DNA of 64,000 bases from Tianweitania sediminis (GCF_017813335.1 NZ_JAGIYY010000001.1:1-64000); one strand, 5' to 3'. Shown: positions 8,862 to 17,874, counted from the stretch's first letter. The notes: generated by a model from the letters alone, not told the origin. Translations and numbers: made by a program.

Positions 8862-9650
8862 ATGTACCAGTATCTTGAAATCGAGCGTCACGGCGCTGTT
8901 GGCGTCATCGCGATGAACCGGCCTGAAGCGCGCAACGCGCTTGCCATGGGCATCACGATTGAACTGCGCCGGGCCCTGCGCGAGGCGGCAGCCGATACAA
9001 CCATGCGGGCATTGATCCTCACAGGGCGCGGCGGCGCGTTTTCCGCAGGCGCGGACGTGAAGGAGTGGGCCGACAAGTCGAAAGGCGACAACCCATGGCC
9101 GGACATGAACTGGGTCGAGGAATCGCTCAAGCTCGTCCAGCAGGTCCATGACATGCCGAAGCCCGTGGTCGCCATGATCGACGGCGCGGCCGTCGGCGCC
9201 GGCCTCGACATGGCGCTTGCATGCGACTTCCGCTACGCCTCCGAACGCTCGAAGTTCATCTGCTCCTACACCAATGTCGGCTACAATCCCGATTGCGGCG
9301 GCACATGGCTGATGCCGCGGGTGATGGGGTTGGAAGCTGCGAAGCGGTTCGCCTTCACCGGCGACCTTTGGACGGCGGACATCGCCTTGCAGAACCGCCT
9401 GGTGAGCCATGTCAGCCCCGGCGACAAGCTTTGGGACGATACGCTGGCCTTTGCCCAGAAGCTCGCATCGGGACCAACGGTCGCGATCGCCCAAGCAAAG
9501 CGGCTTCTGAACTCCGCTCATACCCGCAGCTTGTCCGATCAGCAGCTTGAAGAAGTCGCTGCCGGCAAGGTCTGTGCTCAAACCAAGGATCACGAGGAAG
9601 GCCTGGCTGCTGCCAATGAACGCCGCGCTCCTCGCTTCATCGGCGCATAA
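8862..9650 (+). CDS. Enoyl-CoA hydratase (crotonase) family protein, second copy
   Basis: 262 residues. Two ATGs lie side by side (8859 and 8862); the second has the better spacing from GGAGGG at 8851. It carries Ala-Phe-Ser-Ala-Gly-Ala-Asp-Val-Lys-Glu-Trp and Gly-Ala-Ala-Val-Gly-Ala-Gly-Leu-Asp-Met-Ala, the CoA oxyanion-hole elements, and Tyr-Asn-Pro-Asp-Cys-Gly-Gly-Thr near residue 142. It probably performs hydration or a related step on the same CoA thioester as its neighbours. The exact reaction cannot be assigned. Confidence 0.87.
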   Translation: MYQYLEIERHGAVGVIAMNRPEARNALAMGITIELRRALREAAADTTMRALILTGRGGAFSAGADVKEWADKSKGDNPWPDMNWVEESLKLVQQVHDMPKPVVAMIDGAAVGAGLDMALACDFRYASERSKFICSYTNVGYNPDCGGTWLMPRVMGLEAAKRFAFTGDLWTADIALQNRLVSHVSPGDKLWDDTLAFAQKLASGPTVAIAQAKRLLNSAHTRSLSDQQLEEVAAGKVCAQTKDHEEGLAAANERRAPRFIGA

Positions 9651-9661
9651 GGTAGACCAGC

Positions 9662-10822
9662 ATGGATTTTGCACTGAGCTTTGAACAGCAGTCGCTCGTT
9701 GACGCGTTGGAGGAATTCTGCAGGCGCGAACTCTATCCGCACGAAAACCTCGTGGAGGAGCTCCGCTACGTGCCTGACGAGATCCGTCAGGAAATCCGTC
9801 GCAAGTCGGCAGAAGCCGGTTTCGAGGGCATGAGCCTGCCGGAAGAATGGGGTGGCCCGGGTCTCGACAAGCAGACGAAGATGCAGGCCGAAAGGGTCAT
9901 GGGGAAACCCTCATCGGCGCTGGGTCAGTGTATGAACCGCGGCGTCACGGGTATTCTCTTCAAGTGTAAGGACGAGCAGATCGAGGAGTATCTTCTGCCC
10001 TCCATTCGGGGCGAGAAGAAGAACGCCTTTGCCTTGACCGAACCGGGGGCCGGTTCAGACGCACGGTCCATCGTCACGAAGGCGGTACGTGACGGGAAGG
10101 AATGGGTGATCAATGGCGTCAAGCAGTTCATCTCTGCGGCCGACATCGCGGACTTCATCATCCTGATCGCCGTCACTGGCACGGACGACACGCCGAAGGG
10201 ACCGCGCAAGCGCTTCACCACCTTCCTGATCGACAAGGATACACCGGGCCTGCGCGTTGAACCCATGAAGTCGATCGTGACCCGTGGCTACAACCCAACC
10301 ATGGTCTATTTCGACAATGTTCGGATCCCCGACAGCAAGATCCTTGGGGAAGAAGGCCAGGGCTTCAACACTGCCAACGAGTGGCTCTACGACGGCCGCG
10401 TCTCTTTGTCGGCCCACTGCGTCGGCCGCGCCGAGCGCATCTTTGACATGACCAAGGAATGGGCAGGTACGCGCAAGGCGTTCGGCAAGACGATCGGCGA
10501 GTTCCAGGGCGTTGGCTTCAAGGTCGCCAACATGGCAGTCGACATCAAGCTCGGCGACCTAATGGTCAAGGAAGCCGCCTGGAAGATCGAAAACGACCTG
10601 ATGAACCGCACCGAAGCGTCCATGGTGAACTATTACTGTTCGGAGATGGTGTTCCGCGTCGCCGACAATGCGGTACAGGTTTTTGGCGGCATGGGGATGA
10701 TGGAAGATTTCCCTATCCAGCGGTTTTGGCGGGATGCCCGTATCGAACGAATCTGGGAGGGCACATCCGAGATCCATCAGGATGTGATCGCCAAGGACTT
10801 GCTGAGGCCTTACCAGCACTAG
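9662..10822 (+). CDS. Acyl-CoA dehydrogenase
   Basis: 386 residues, full length for the family. FAD/substrate motifs are visible: Phe-Ala-Leu-Thr-Glu-Pro-Gly-Ala-Gly-Ser-Asp near residue 121 and Val-Gln-Val-Phe-Gly-Gly-Met-Gly near 340. The catalytic-base region reads Ile-Trp-Glu-Gly-Thr-Ser-Glu-Ile, so the Glu of the medium-chain type is present. It introduces the alpha,beta double bond into an acyl-CoA, the step before the hydratases encoded upstream. Electrons would go to ETF, which is not in the window. Confidence 0.92.
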   Translation: MDFALSFEQQSLVDALEEFCRRELYPHENLVEELRYVPDEIRQEIRRKSAEAGFEGMSLPEEWGGPGLDKQTKMQAERVMGKPSSALGQCMNRGVTGILFKCKDEQIEEYLLPSIRGEKKNAFALTEPGAGSDARSIVTKAVRDGKEWVINGVKQFISAADIADFIILIAVTGTDDTPKGPRKRFTTFLIDKDTPGLRVEPMKSIVTRGYNPTMVYFDNVRIPDSKILGEEGQGFNTANEWLYDGRVSLSAHCVGRAERIFDMTKEWAGTRKAFGKTIGEFQGVGFKVANMAVDIKLGDLMVKEAAWKIENDLMNRTEASMVNYYCSEMVFRVADNAVQVFGGMGMMEDFPIQRFWRDARIERIWEGTSEIHQDVIAKDLLRPYQH

Positions 10823-10847
10823 ATGCTGACTGACCGGGAAGATGTGA

Positions 10848-11516
10848 ATGAAAAGCGTAGCGAAGCGCCAGATCAAAGAGATCCGCAAGGAAGAACTGAT
10901 CGTCGCTACGCTGCGGTCCATTCGCAAGCACGGCTACGTCAACTCAACGATCAACACGATCGCGGAGGAGTCCGGACTGTCACGCGGGCTGATCAACCAC
11001 TACTTCGAAAGCAAGGAAGATCTTCTGATCTTCGCAACCAGATATTATTGGAGGAATGTCGACGACTTCTTCCGCCATGTTGTTGCTTCGACCAAAGGTG
11101 GACATTTCGAGAAGCTGCTGCATGCCGTTTACGTCACTTTCCTGCGTGACACCGGCTATGATCGAATGATGGTGCACTACTACAGTGCGGCCTGTCTGAT
11201 GCCGGCCATTCTCGAAATGCATCGGGACATGTGGGCGCGGTATCGCAAATCCATCGAGCGACGGATCGCTGCCGTGGCGCGGGAAAAAGACATGACGATC
11301 GACACGAGGCTGGCGGCGATCACGCTGACCCAACTCGTGGACGGCCTATGGCTGGCCGGTGTTATGGAGGAAAGCTACTCCCGCGAGGATTGCAGGAACA
11401 TCCTGCGGAAGTGGCTATGTGACCAGTTCGGCGAGGATCCGGACAGTTTTCCGCTTATGCCGGACTTCGACCTGAACGACTTCGAAACGACGGCGCCGCT
11501 GCCCGCTCCCGAGTAG
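10848..11516 (+). CDS. TetR-family transcriptional regulator (BetI-like)
   Basis: 222 residues. The N-terminal helix-turn-helix is at about residues 25-55 (Thr-Ile-Asn-Thr-Ile-Ala-Glu-Glu-Ser-Gly-Leu-Ser-Arg-Gly, then His-Tyr-Phe-Glu-Ser-Lys-Glu-Asp-Leu). The C-terminal ligand domain resembles the BetI/TetR_C_6 group. It sits in the middle of the CoA operon, so it most likely represses it and responds to an acyl-CoA or the imported substrate. Confidence 0.88.
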   Translation: MKSVAKRQIKEIRKEELIVATLRSIRKHGYVNSTINTIAEESGLSRGLINHYFESKEDLLIFATRYYWRNVDDFFRHVVASTKGGHFEKLLHAVYVTFLRDTGYDRMMVHYYSAACLMPAILEMHRDMWARYRKSIERRIAAVAREKDMTIDTRLAAITLTQLVDGLWLAGVMEESYSREDCRNILRKWLCDQFGEDPDSFPLMPDFDLNDFETTAPLPAPE

Positions 11517-11608
11517 CGGACGCACGCCAATCAACGCAGACAGAGAGCGACGTCGCACGAGGCTTCCGTGCAGCGAACGACGGCGCACGCCCGGAGGAGG
11601 AAAGAGGG

Positions 11609-13765
11609 ATGCTGCAGGCCAGGATAGATGACGCGCAGGCGCGCATAAGCGCTAGGTTGCGGACCAACATGCAAAGGTTGCTGTCCCCCCGCACAATGGC
11701 CTTTATCGGCGGCACACAGGTGGAATACACGCTCAAGACCCTCCGCACAGTGCCCTTCGAAGGCGACGTCTACGTCGTCCATCCGAAGCGGAAGGAGATT
11801 GCCGGCTATCCCTGCCTGCCGTCGATCCGCGACCTGCCCGAGGCTCCCGACGCCGTGTTTCTTGCCGTCAACGCCGACGCATCCATCGCGGCCTTGAACG
11901 AACTTCGCGGACTCGGTGCAGGCGGCGTGGTTTGCTATGCATCCGGTTTCGCTGAAATTGGCGAAGCTGGCATGGAGCGCAACCGCAGGTTCATCGAAGC
12001 CGCTGGCGACATGGCCGTGGTGGGTCCAAACTGCTACGGGCTTGTCAACTACGTCAACCACGGCAGCATCTGGCCTTCTCTCTACCCGAAGCTGGAGAAC
12101 AGGCGTGGCGCGGCCGTTGTATCGCAGAGCGGCAACGTCACGGGTCATTTTGTGGCCAATGACCGTTCGGTGCCCTTCTCCTACCTGATCAGCGCCGGCA
12201 ACCAGGCGGTGCTTGGCTTCGAGGATTATATCGACTTTCTGGTCGACGATCCGCATGTGACTTGCCTCGGCTTGTTCATGGAAGGAATTCGCGATGTGCC
12301 GGCGTTTTCCGCGGCATGTCTTCGAGCACGCGCCAAGCAGATGCCGGTTATCGTCTGTCGGTCCGGCCGATCGGAACTTGGCGCGGCCATGGCGGCAAGC
12401 CACACAAGTTCGCTGGCTGGGCAGAACGAGTATTATGAAGCGCTGTTCAAGCGTCTCGGCGTGATCGAAACCGATACTGTTCCCCAGTTCCTGGAGATGA
12501 TGAAAGTTGCGTCCATCGCCGAGCCGCTCGCGGGACCGCGGATCTCGGTTTATTCAAGTTCCGGCGGCGACAACGGTCTGGCCGCGGACTACTGCTCGTT
12601 TGCAGGTCTCGAACTGCCGGCACCAGATGCAAGTCAGATAGCTACCATCCGGCCCATGCTCCCGGAGTTCGGCCACGTATCGAACCCCCTCGATTTCACG
12701 GCAGGATACTGGGGGCAGGAAGAGCTTCTCACGCCAATGTTCACGACGATGCTGAGCGGCGACTATGACGCCGGCATGCTCGTGATCGACTATCCGCCTT
12801 TAGGTTCGGCACGGACCGATACCTCCGCGCAAGATGCCATGGACCGAGCACTCGCCGCCGCCGGCAAAGCAACTGGCAAGCCTGTATTCCATGCATCCGT
12901 GAACACCGGCGGGATCACACCGATCGCCAGCCAGCGCCTGATTGCGCAGGGTATCGTGCCTCTCCAAGGCCTGCACGATGCAGCAGTCGTGATTGCAAAA
13001 TGGGGCGAGCATTGCGTGCGAATGCGCAACGACCAAGCAGCAGGTCAGCCGCTTGATGCGCTTCTGCCGCACCGAGCCAAGCCGCTCGGCGGCAAGTCAC
13101 GATCGGTCAACGAGGCGGAGTCGAAGCGTCGGTTGGCAGCCTACGGTCTGCCCGTGCCCGCCGGGCAGGTGGTCTCGCGCGCCGACCTTTCGCTGCTGCC
13201 GGAAGCCTTTCCCAAGCCGATGGTGCTCAAGGTTCTCCACGACGCGATTGCTCACAAGACGGAAGTTGGCGGGGTTGCGCTGAACATCATGAGCCGCGAC
13301 GACGCAATCGCCGCAAGCGAGCGCATGATCCAGAACGTCGCCCACCACCTGCCCGAAATCCACCTCGAGCACTTCTTTCTGGAACCGATGCAAGCGCCGC
13401 CGCTTGCGGAGCTGATCATCGGTGTAAAACGCGATCCGCTTTTTGGCATGGTGCTGGTGATTGGCGCCGGTGGCATTCTTGTGGAACTCCTGAAGGATGC
13501 CACGCCGCTGTTGCTTCCGGTGCGTCGAGAAGATGTCGAACAAGCCTTGCGCAGTCTGAAAAGCTTCACCCTGCTCGACGGCTTTCGCGGGCGCGACAGG
13601 GCTGATCTGAGGCCGGTCGTGGATGCAATCCTTGCAATCGCTTCCTACGCCCAGGACAACCTCGAAACTCTGCTCGAGCTCGACGTGAATCCGTTGATGG
13701 TCAACGCCAACGGCGTGGTCGCCGTTGATGCGCTGATTGTCGAAGCCGCGGCGATCGCAGCTTAA
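11609..13765 (+). CDS. Acyl-CoA synthetase, NDP-forming (fused alpha and beta subunits)
   Basis: 718 residues, preceded by GGAGGAAAGAGGG. The order is CoA-binding Rossmann domain (about 20-150), succinyl-CoA-ligase-like flavodoxin domains (about 155-470), then an ATP-grasp domain (about 490-715). Ser-Gly-Asn-Val-Thr-Gly-His fits the CoA-ligase part; Leu-Lys-Val-Leu-His-Asp-Ala-Ile-Ala-His-Lys-Thr-Glu-Val-Gly-Gly starts the ATP-grasp. It activates a carboxylic acid to its CoA ester with ATP to ADP and Pi. In this operon it would supply the acyl-CoA dehydrogenase and hydratases. Confidence 0.9.
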   Translation: MLQARIDDAQARISARLRTNMQRLLSPRTMAFIGGTQVEYTLKTLRTVPFEGDVYVVHPKRKEIAGYPCLPSIRDLPEAPDAVFLAVNADASIAALNELRGLGAGGVVCYASGFAEIGEAGMERNRRFIEAAGDMAVVGPNCYGLVNYVNHGSIWPSLYPKLENRRGAAVVSQSGNVTGHFVANDRSVPFSYLISAGNQAVLGFEDYIDFLVDDPHVTCLGLFMEGIRDVPAFSAACLRARAKQMPVIVCRSGRSELGAAMAASHTSSLAGQNEYYEALFKRLGVIETDTVPQFLEMMKVASIAEPLAGPRISVYSSSGGDNGLAADYCSFAGLELPAPDASQIATIRPMLPEFGHVSNPLDFTAGYWGQEELLTPMFTTMLSGDYDAGMLVIDYPPLGSARTDTSAQDAMDRALAAAGKATGKPVFHASVNTGGITPIASQRLIAQGIVPLQGLHDAAVVIAKWGEHCVRMRNDQAAGQPLDALLPHRAKPLGGKSRSVNEAESKRRLAAYGLPVPAGQVVSRADLSLLPEAFPKPMVLKVLHDAIAHKTEVGGVALNIMSRDDAIAASERMIQNVAHHLPEIHLEHFFLEPMQAPPLAELIIGVKRDPLFGMVLVIGAGGILVELLKDATPLLLPVRREDVEQALRSLKSFTLLDGFRGRDRADLRPVVDAILAIASYAQDNLETLLELDVNPLMVNANGVVAVDALIVEAAAIAA

Positions 13766-13793
13766 CCCTTATCCCGATCCTCGGAGTCCAACC

Positions 13794-15374
13794 ATGACCG
13801 ATACCTCGCAGACGGGCGCCGAAGCTCTTGTGCGTACGCTGATTGCGGGAGGCGTTGACACCTGCTTCGCCAATCCAGGCACGAGCGAGATGCATTTCGT
13901 GGCAGCGCTTGATCGGATTCCCGGGATTCGCTGCGTCCTCGGCCTGCAGGAGAACACCGTCACCGGAATGGCGGACGGATATTTCCGCATCGCCAGGAGA
14001 CCGGCGGCAACACTGCTGCATTGCGGCCCAGGCTATGCAAACGGGATTGCCAATGTTCACAACGCGCGCCGCGCGGGCAGCGGCATGCTCAACATCGTTG
14101 GCGATCACGCAATCCCGCATGTCAAGCACGACAGTCCGCTCACAGCGGATGTTGACGCGCTCGTTGGATCAACGTCGGAATGGCACGCCTTCGGAACCTC
14201 GCCTGCCCGCATCGGCAGCGACGCCGCTCGCGGCCTGGAAGCCGCCCGCAAGGCTTACGGCCAGATTGCCGCTCTGGTTCTGCCAGCCGACGTGTCCTGG
14301 AGCGAGGGCGGGGTTGATGCCAAACCAGCAATTGCACAGGGACCTGCCGCGGCGGAGCCGCGCGCCGTCCAGGTGGTTGCCGATGCTTTACGCTCCGGCA
14401 AAAAGGCGCTGATCCTGCTCGGCACTCCAGCTGTCGTTCCAGAACTGCACCCGCTGTTGGCTGGCATCGCCCAAGTCACGGGCGCAACGCTGATGGGAAG
14501 CCCAAGCATTTCGAGCAGCCCGCGAGGCAAAGGGCGCCTTGTTGTTCCCCAAGTCCCCTACGCGGTTGATCGAGCATTGGAAGAACTCGCACCGTTCGAG
14601 GTTCTGGTGCTGGTCAACTGCCCTCCTCCCGTCGGCTTTTTTCTTTATCCAGGACGCCCCAGCCTAGTTCATCGTCCAGACGCGGACGTCTTGACCTTGA
14701 CGCGGCACGATCAGGACGCCGCACAAGCTCTGCAGGCACTTGCTGACGAGCTTGGAGCACAAGCCGTCGCCGTGCCTGAAGCGAAGGAGGCTCCGGCGGT
14801 ACCTGATCTCTCCGGACCCATTAAACCTGCTGGGTTTGCGGCCGTCGTGGCGAGGCACCTGCCCGCGGATGCGATCGTCGTAAACGAAGCTTTGACGCTG
14901 GGAGGTGGGTTCGATGCCGTCATGCCTGGAGCCGAGCGCTGTGACTGGTTGACTGTCACGGGTGGCGCGATCGGCGGCGGCATTCCCCTTGCCACAGGAG
15001 CCGCTATCGGTGCGCAGGCGCAAGGACGAGGCGATCGCCGTGTCGTGACGCTGCAGGCGGATGGCTCCGCCGCCTATACGATCCAGGCACTATGGACCCA
15101 GGCCCGAGAGAAGCTGCCGGTCACGACACTCCTCCTGAACAACCGTTCCTACGCGATCCTGCTTGGCGAATATGCCAAGGTCGGTGCCAAGCCGGGGCAA
15201 ACTGCAATGGATATGATGAGCCTGGACCGGCCGGCGATCGATTGGAGTTCCGTTGCAAAGGGCTTTGGAGTGGAGGCGCAGTCAGTCGCGACGCTTGAAG
15301 AGCTCCATGATGCCTTGAAGAAGGCGCTCGCTCTTGATGGTCCCATGCTCATCGATGTGCAATTCGCGGGCTGA
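13794..15374 (+). CDS. Thiamine-diphosphate enzyme, acetolactate synthase large subunit-like
   Basis: 526 residues from ATG 13794; the frame is open 57 bases further up but overlaps the ligase. The ThDP-activating Glu lies in Leu-Gln-Glu-Asn-Thr-Val-Thr-Gly-Met-Ala-Asp-Gly-Tyr. The ThDP/Mg segment is Ala-Asp-Gly-Ser-Ala with Leu-Asn-Asn-Arg-Ser-Tyr about 30 residues later. The length and missing small subunit fit the decarboxylase-like clade often labelled acetolactate synthase; 2-oxoacid decarboxylation or carboligation is expected. The gene ends the operon. The substrate is unknown. Confidence 0.85.
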   Translation: MTDTSQTGAEALVRTLIAGGVDTCFANPGTSEMHFVAALDRIPGIRCVLGLQENTVTGMADGYFRIARRPAATLLHCGPGYANGIANVHNARRAGSGMLNIVGDHAIPHVKHDSPLTADVDALVGSTSEWHAFGTSPARIGSDAARGLEAARKAYGQIAALVLPADVSWSEGGVDAKPAIAQGPAAAEPRAVQVVADALRSGKKALILLGTPAVVPELHPLLAGIAQVTGATLMGSPSISSSPRGKGRLVVPQVPYAVDRALEELAPFEVLVLVNCPPPVGFFLYPGRPSLVHRPDADVLTLTRHDQDAAQALQALADELGAQAVAVPEAKEAPAVPDLSGPIKPAGFAAVVARHLPADAIVVNEALTLGGGFDAVMPGAERCDWLTVTGGAIGGGIPLATGAAIGAQAQGRGDRRVVTLQADGSAAYTIQALWTQAREKLPVTTLLLNNRSYAILLGEYAKVGAKPGQTAMDMMSLDRPAIDWSSVAKGFGVEAQSVATLEELHDALKKALALDGPMLIDVQFAG

Positions 15375-15419
15375 ACCGGTCCTTGCTCGAGCGGTTATCC
15401 CATGCTGGGTGAGGCAAGT

Positions 15420-15466
15420 GGGCCTCGCGCTCAGACTTCAGTCTTGCGAGCTTCAGACGAAGGCCC
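15420..15466 (+). other. Nested hairpin downstream of the ThDP gene
   Basis: An outer GGGCC/GGCCC pair encloses CTCGC/GCGAG, which encloses AGACT-TC-AGTCT. It lies 46 bases after the operon's last stop codon. There is no T-run, so a Rho-independent terminator is not proven; it may be a 3' end protecting structure. Confidence 0.4.
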
Positions 15467-15491
15467 GACGAGCGCCGAACGCATCCATAAT

Positions 15492-15508
15492 TAACAATTG
15501 ATATGTTA
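15492..15508 (+). promoter_or_regulatory. AT-rich inverted repeat before a small gene
   Basis: TAACA (15492-15496) and TGTTA (15504-15508) flank a 7-base spacer, in the only AT-rich patch of this intergenic region, 11 bases before the small gene's ATG. Probably part of its promoter or an operator. Confidence 0.3.
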
Positions 15509-15518
15509 GGGGTCCGGC

Positions 15519-15755
15519 ATGCACTCCTGGGGCACCAAGCAAGATCACGTTATGCCGGACAAACGACTGCCATCGGTTTATTCAGCTGTTAACAGCTACC
15601 TTCAGGAACGGCGGGCTGAGCGTTCCATCTCGACGCGCAGAGCGGTGACAGCCATCAGGCTTGCCGCACCCCACGTCCGGCAATCGGATGTGGAGCTTGC
15701 CGAACTCGTCGCCAAGGCGGCGATGCGATCAGGCCGATCTGTTCTGTTCGATTGA
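15519..15755 (+). CDS. Small hypothetical protein
   Basis: 78 residues from ATG 15519, which follows AGGGG at a good distance; a second Met at 15552 gives 67 residues. The protein is helical, charged and basic, with Arg-Arg-Ala-Glu-Arg and Ser-Thr-Arg-Arg-Ala near the middle, and has no signal or membrane segment. Its look is that of small cytoplasmic proteins conserved among rhizobia, but I do not recognise a named family. Confidence 0.5.
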   Translation: MHSWGTKQDHVMPDKRLPSVYSAVNSYLQERRAERSISTRRAVTAIRLAAPHVRQSDVELAELVAKAAMRSGRSVLFD

Positions 15756-15918
15756 ACGGCGGCGCGATCTCCGCGACGAGCTGGGTGCGCTCCTGATCTC
15801 CTCGCGCTCAAGCTCCGCACGCGGACCTTTGGTGCATTGTTCGCGCTTTGGAGGCATCCCCCGCGCCGCCGACCCTCAGGTCAGCGGCGCTCGCATTCTG
15901 CACTGGTACGGCCTTGCT

Positions 15919-16287
15919 TCAGTTCGAGCGGCAGCGACCTGTTTTGGTTGTTTCCTTGTCGCCATCGTCATAGGCGATGCCGAGCTTTTCACCGGACAAA
16001 GACGTGATCTTGCCCGGGTACCAGTTTCCCTGGCCCTTGAAGTTGCATTGGACCCGCGTTCCGATCATCCAGTCATAAGGACGAATGGCACTGAGCCCGA
16101 CCGTTTCACGTTCGCCATCGTCATAACGGATGGTGACGGTTCCGTTGCCGACCTTCTCGACAACGCCGGGAAACCAGTAGCCGGCGCCTTTGTAGTCGCC
16201 CAGAACCCAGTCGCCCACGGTTTGTGCGCCGGCAGACGTGGCAAAACCAACAATCGTTGCGGCAGCCAGCATCAGTTTAAGCTTCAT
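15919..16287 (-). CDS. Exported protein with two Tudor/agenet-like repeats
   Basis: 122 residues from ATG 16287; a longer frame to 16311 would spoil the signal peptide. Residues 1-21 are a Sec signal ending Ala-Gly-Ala. The mature part contains two similar units: Gly-Tyr-Trp-Phe-Pro-Gly-Val-Val with Tyr-Asp-Asp-Gly-Glu, and Gly-Asn-Trp-Tyr-Pro-Gly-Lys-Ile with Tyr-Asp-Asp-Gly-Asp. This is the beta-barrel pattern of Tudor/agenet domains, here in a periplasmic protein. The function is unknown; binding of a polymer or a periplasmic partner is possible. Confidence 0.75.
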   Translation of the reverse strand: MKLKLMLAAATIVGFATSAGAQTVGDWVLGDYKGAGYWFPGVVEKVGNGTVTIRYDDGERETVGLSAIRPYDWMIGTRVQCNFKGQGNWYPGKITSLSGEKLGIAYDDGDKETTKTGRCRSN

Positions 16288-16506
16288 CGGATGTGATCCC
16301 CACGGGAGCAAGCCTCCCTCGCCCGCTTCCTTCTGGATCGAGCGAGCGCCTTTACGTCACTTCCCAGAAAGCGTCTATGAAAGAGCTGCCCAGAGGCGAA
16401 TATTTGCGCTTGCAAAGCTTCGCCTCCAAGAACATCACTGAGGGAGTAAACCGAGCGATCCAACGGATTGTGGATACCGGAGGGTGCTCACGCCTGGAGA
16501 TCCGGA

Positions 16507-17541
16507 ATGCGCCGCCTTTTCATCGCCGCCGTGGCGATCCTGCACATCCTGCCGGCCCGCTCGGAGGTGCGCTACACTGACGATCGCTCCGATCCCACAG
16601 CGCTGCTGGAATCCTTGTACAACGCGATCAACAGGAGGGAATACGCCCGCGCCTGGAGCTATTTCGCACGGAAACCCGCGCCTGACCTGCAAACCTATGC
16701 TGAAGGCTACGCGGACACCGAAGCGGTGACCGTGAAGGTCGGGCTTCCCAGCGGGCACCAGGCGCCGGATGGCACCGTCCACCACTATGTTCCAGTGGCC
16801 ATTGAAGCGACCAACAATGACGGCGAAGGCTATGTTTATGGCGGCTGCTATGAACTGAAGCTTTCCCCTCAGCAGGTTGGAGGCGAAGCCTTCTCACCGC
16901 TTCAGATCGTCGAAGGTAAGCTGTCGAGTTCAAGCGGTACGCTGGCTGACGCCCTGCCGAAAACCTGTGATGACCTTGGCGAGCCGGATCCGCGTCTCCT
17001 TCCCGAAAGCCGGGCAAAGGCTCTTTTCGCGAAGAGCTTCGGAGCGACCTGCGATCCAACTCTTTTTGAAGCCGGGGATGAGCAGGCTTTCCGAAGCTGG
17101 CTCGTCACGTTCAAGTATCCCGATGCGTCCCCCGATGATCCCGTCGCTCAACGCCGCATCTTCCAGTTTCTTTGCAACCGTGGCGCCTACAACGAGAGCC
17201 ACATCTTCATGATGGCGGACGCGGACGGCGAGGATCTCAAGACCCTCAGCTTTGCCGTTCCGGACCTCGATATCGATTATGCCGACGATGAAAGCGCCCG
17301 CGTCCAGTCGATCGCTGTGAAAGGCTTCGGCTCGCAGATCGAAGTTGCGAATGCCGACTTTGACCCAGACAGCCTGACAATTCTGTCCTTCGCGAAGTGG
17401 CGGGGTTTGGGGGACGCATCCTCCGTGGCGACCTGGGTGCTTCGGGATGGTGAGTTTGCGCTTTTGCGCTATGACGTCGATGCAAGCTACGATGGTGAAC
17501 ACGATTCGCAGACAGTCGTGGACTATGGCAAGGTGCAGTAA
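16507..17541 (+). CDS. Exported hypothetical protein, C-terminus like DUF1176
   Basis: 344 residues. Start ATG 16507 follows GGAGATCC and gives a short signal peptide (residues 1-19, ending Ala-Arg-Ser). The C-terminal third (Ser-Phe-Ala-Lys-x-Arg-Gly-Leu-Gly-Asp, then Trp-Val-Leu-Arg-Asp-Gly-Glu-Phe-x-Leu-x-x-Tyr) matches the DUF1176 ending as I remember it; the N-terminal part resembles an NTF2-like lipoprotein domain. Probably periplasmic. No function is known. Confidence 0.65.
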   Translation: MRRLFIAAVAILHILPARSEVRYTDDRSDPTALLESLYNAINRREYARAWSYFARKPAPDLQTYAEGYADTEAVTVKVGLPSGHQAPDGTVHHYVPVAIEATNNDGEGYVYGGCYELKLSPQQVGGEAFSPLQIVEGKLSSSSGTLADALPKTCDDLGEPDPRLLPESRAKALFAKSFGATCDPTLFEAGDEQAFRSWLVTFKYPDASPDDPVAQRRIFQFLCNRGAYNESHIFMMADADGEDLKTLSFAVPDLDIDYADDESARVQSIAVKGFGSQIEVANADFDPDSLTILSFAKWRGLGDASSVATWVLRDGEFALLRYDVDASYDGEHDSQTVVDYGKVQ

Positions 17542-17571
17542 GCTTTCACACCCGAAGCCCGGCGCTACGGC

Positions 17572-17712
17572 CTAGCGGCACTCCGTCAGGTCGCCATGAC
17601 TGGTTGCGTGAGTGACGCATCTGGGCTTCGAAGCTGTGCAGCTGATGAGCGTCAGGAGCAGAAGCAACACGGCCGATGCCTGACGCCAAGCGGGTGTTTT
17701 GCTTCGGGACAT
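17572..17712 (-). CDS. Small lipoprotein (46 residues)
   Basis: Read directly from the minus strand: ATG at 17712, TAG at 17572-17574, with a GGAGA ribosome site nine bases upstream. The N-terminus Met-Ser-Arg-Ser-Lys is positive, followed by a leucine-rich core at residues 14-22 and a lipobox Leu-Ile-Ser-Cys (22-25), then a 21-residue tail with Cys at 32 and 45. This is a textbook lipoprotein signal peptide in an otherwise empty gap. Two further cysteines could form a disulfide. The gene is convergent with the exported protein at 16507 and transcribed in the same direction as the hydrolase at 17875. Confidence 0.6.
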   Translation of the reverse strand: MSRSKTPAWRQASAVLLLLLTLISCTASKPRCVTHATSHGDLTECR

Positions 17713-17874
17713 GCGGATCGTCTCCATTTAGATCTATTTCAGACTTCCGGGATGCTCCACAGACTTCTGCGAACTACAGGATGATATCAGGCCCGCTGAA
17801 GTCCCGCGCAATTCGGTGTTGCGTAACGGTTTGAGAAGACCGCAAAAGTTCGGCTGATGGCGCGGGCGCTGAGG

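Noticed and set aside
16293-16580. 95-codon plus-strand ORF between the Tudor-like and DUF1176-like genes
   Set aside because: Overlaps the signal peptide of the real gene at 16507 in another frame and shows no family pattern.
17596-17784. 62-codon plus-strand ORF in the gap
   Set aside because: Overlaps the better supported minus-strand lipoprotein ORF and lacks a ribosome site.
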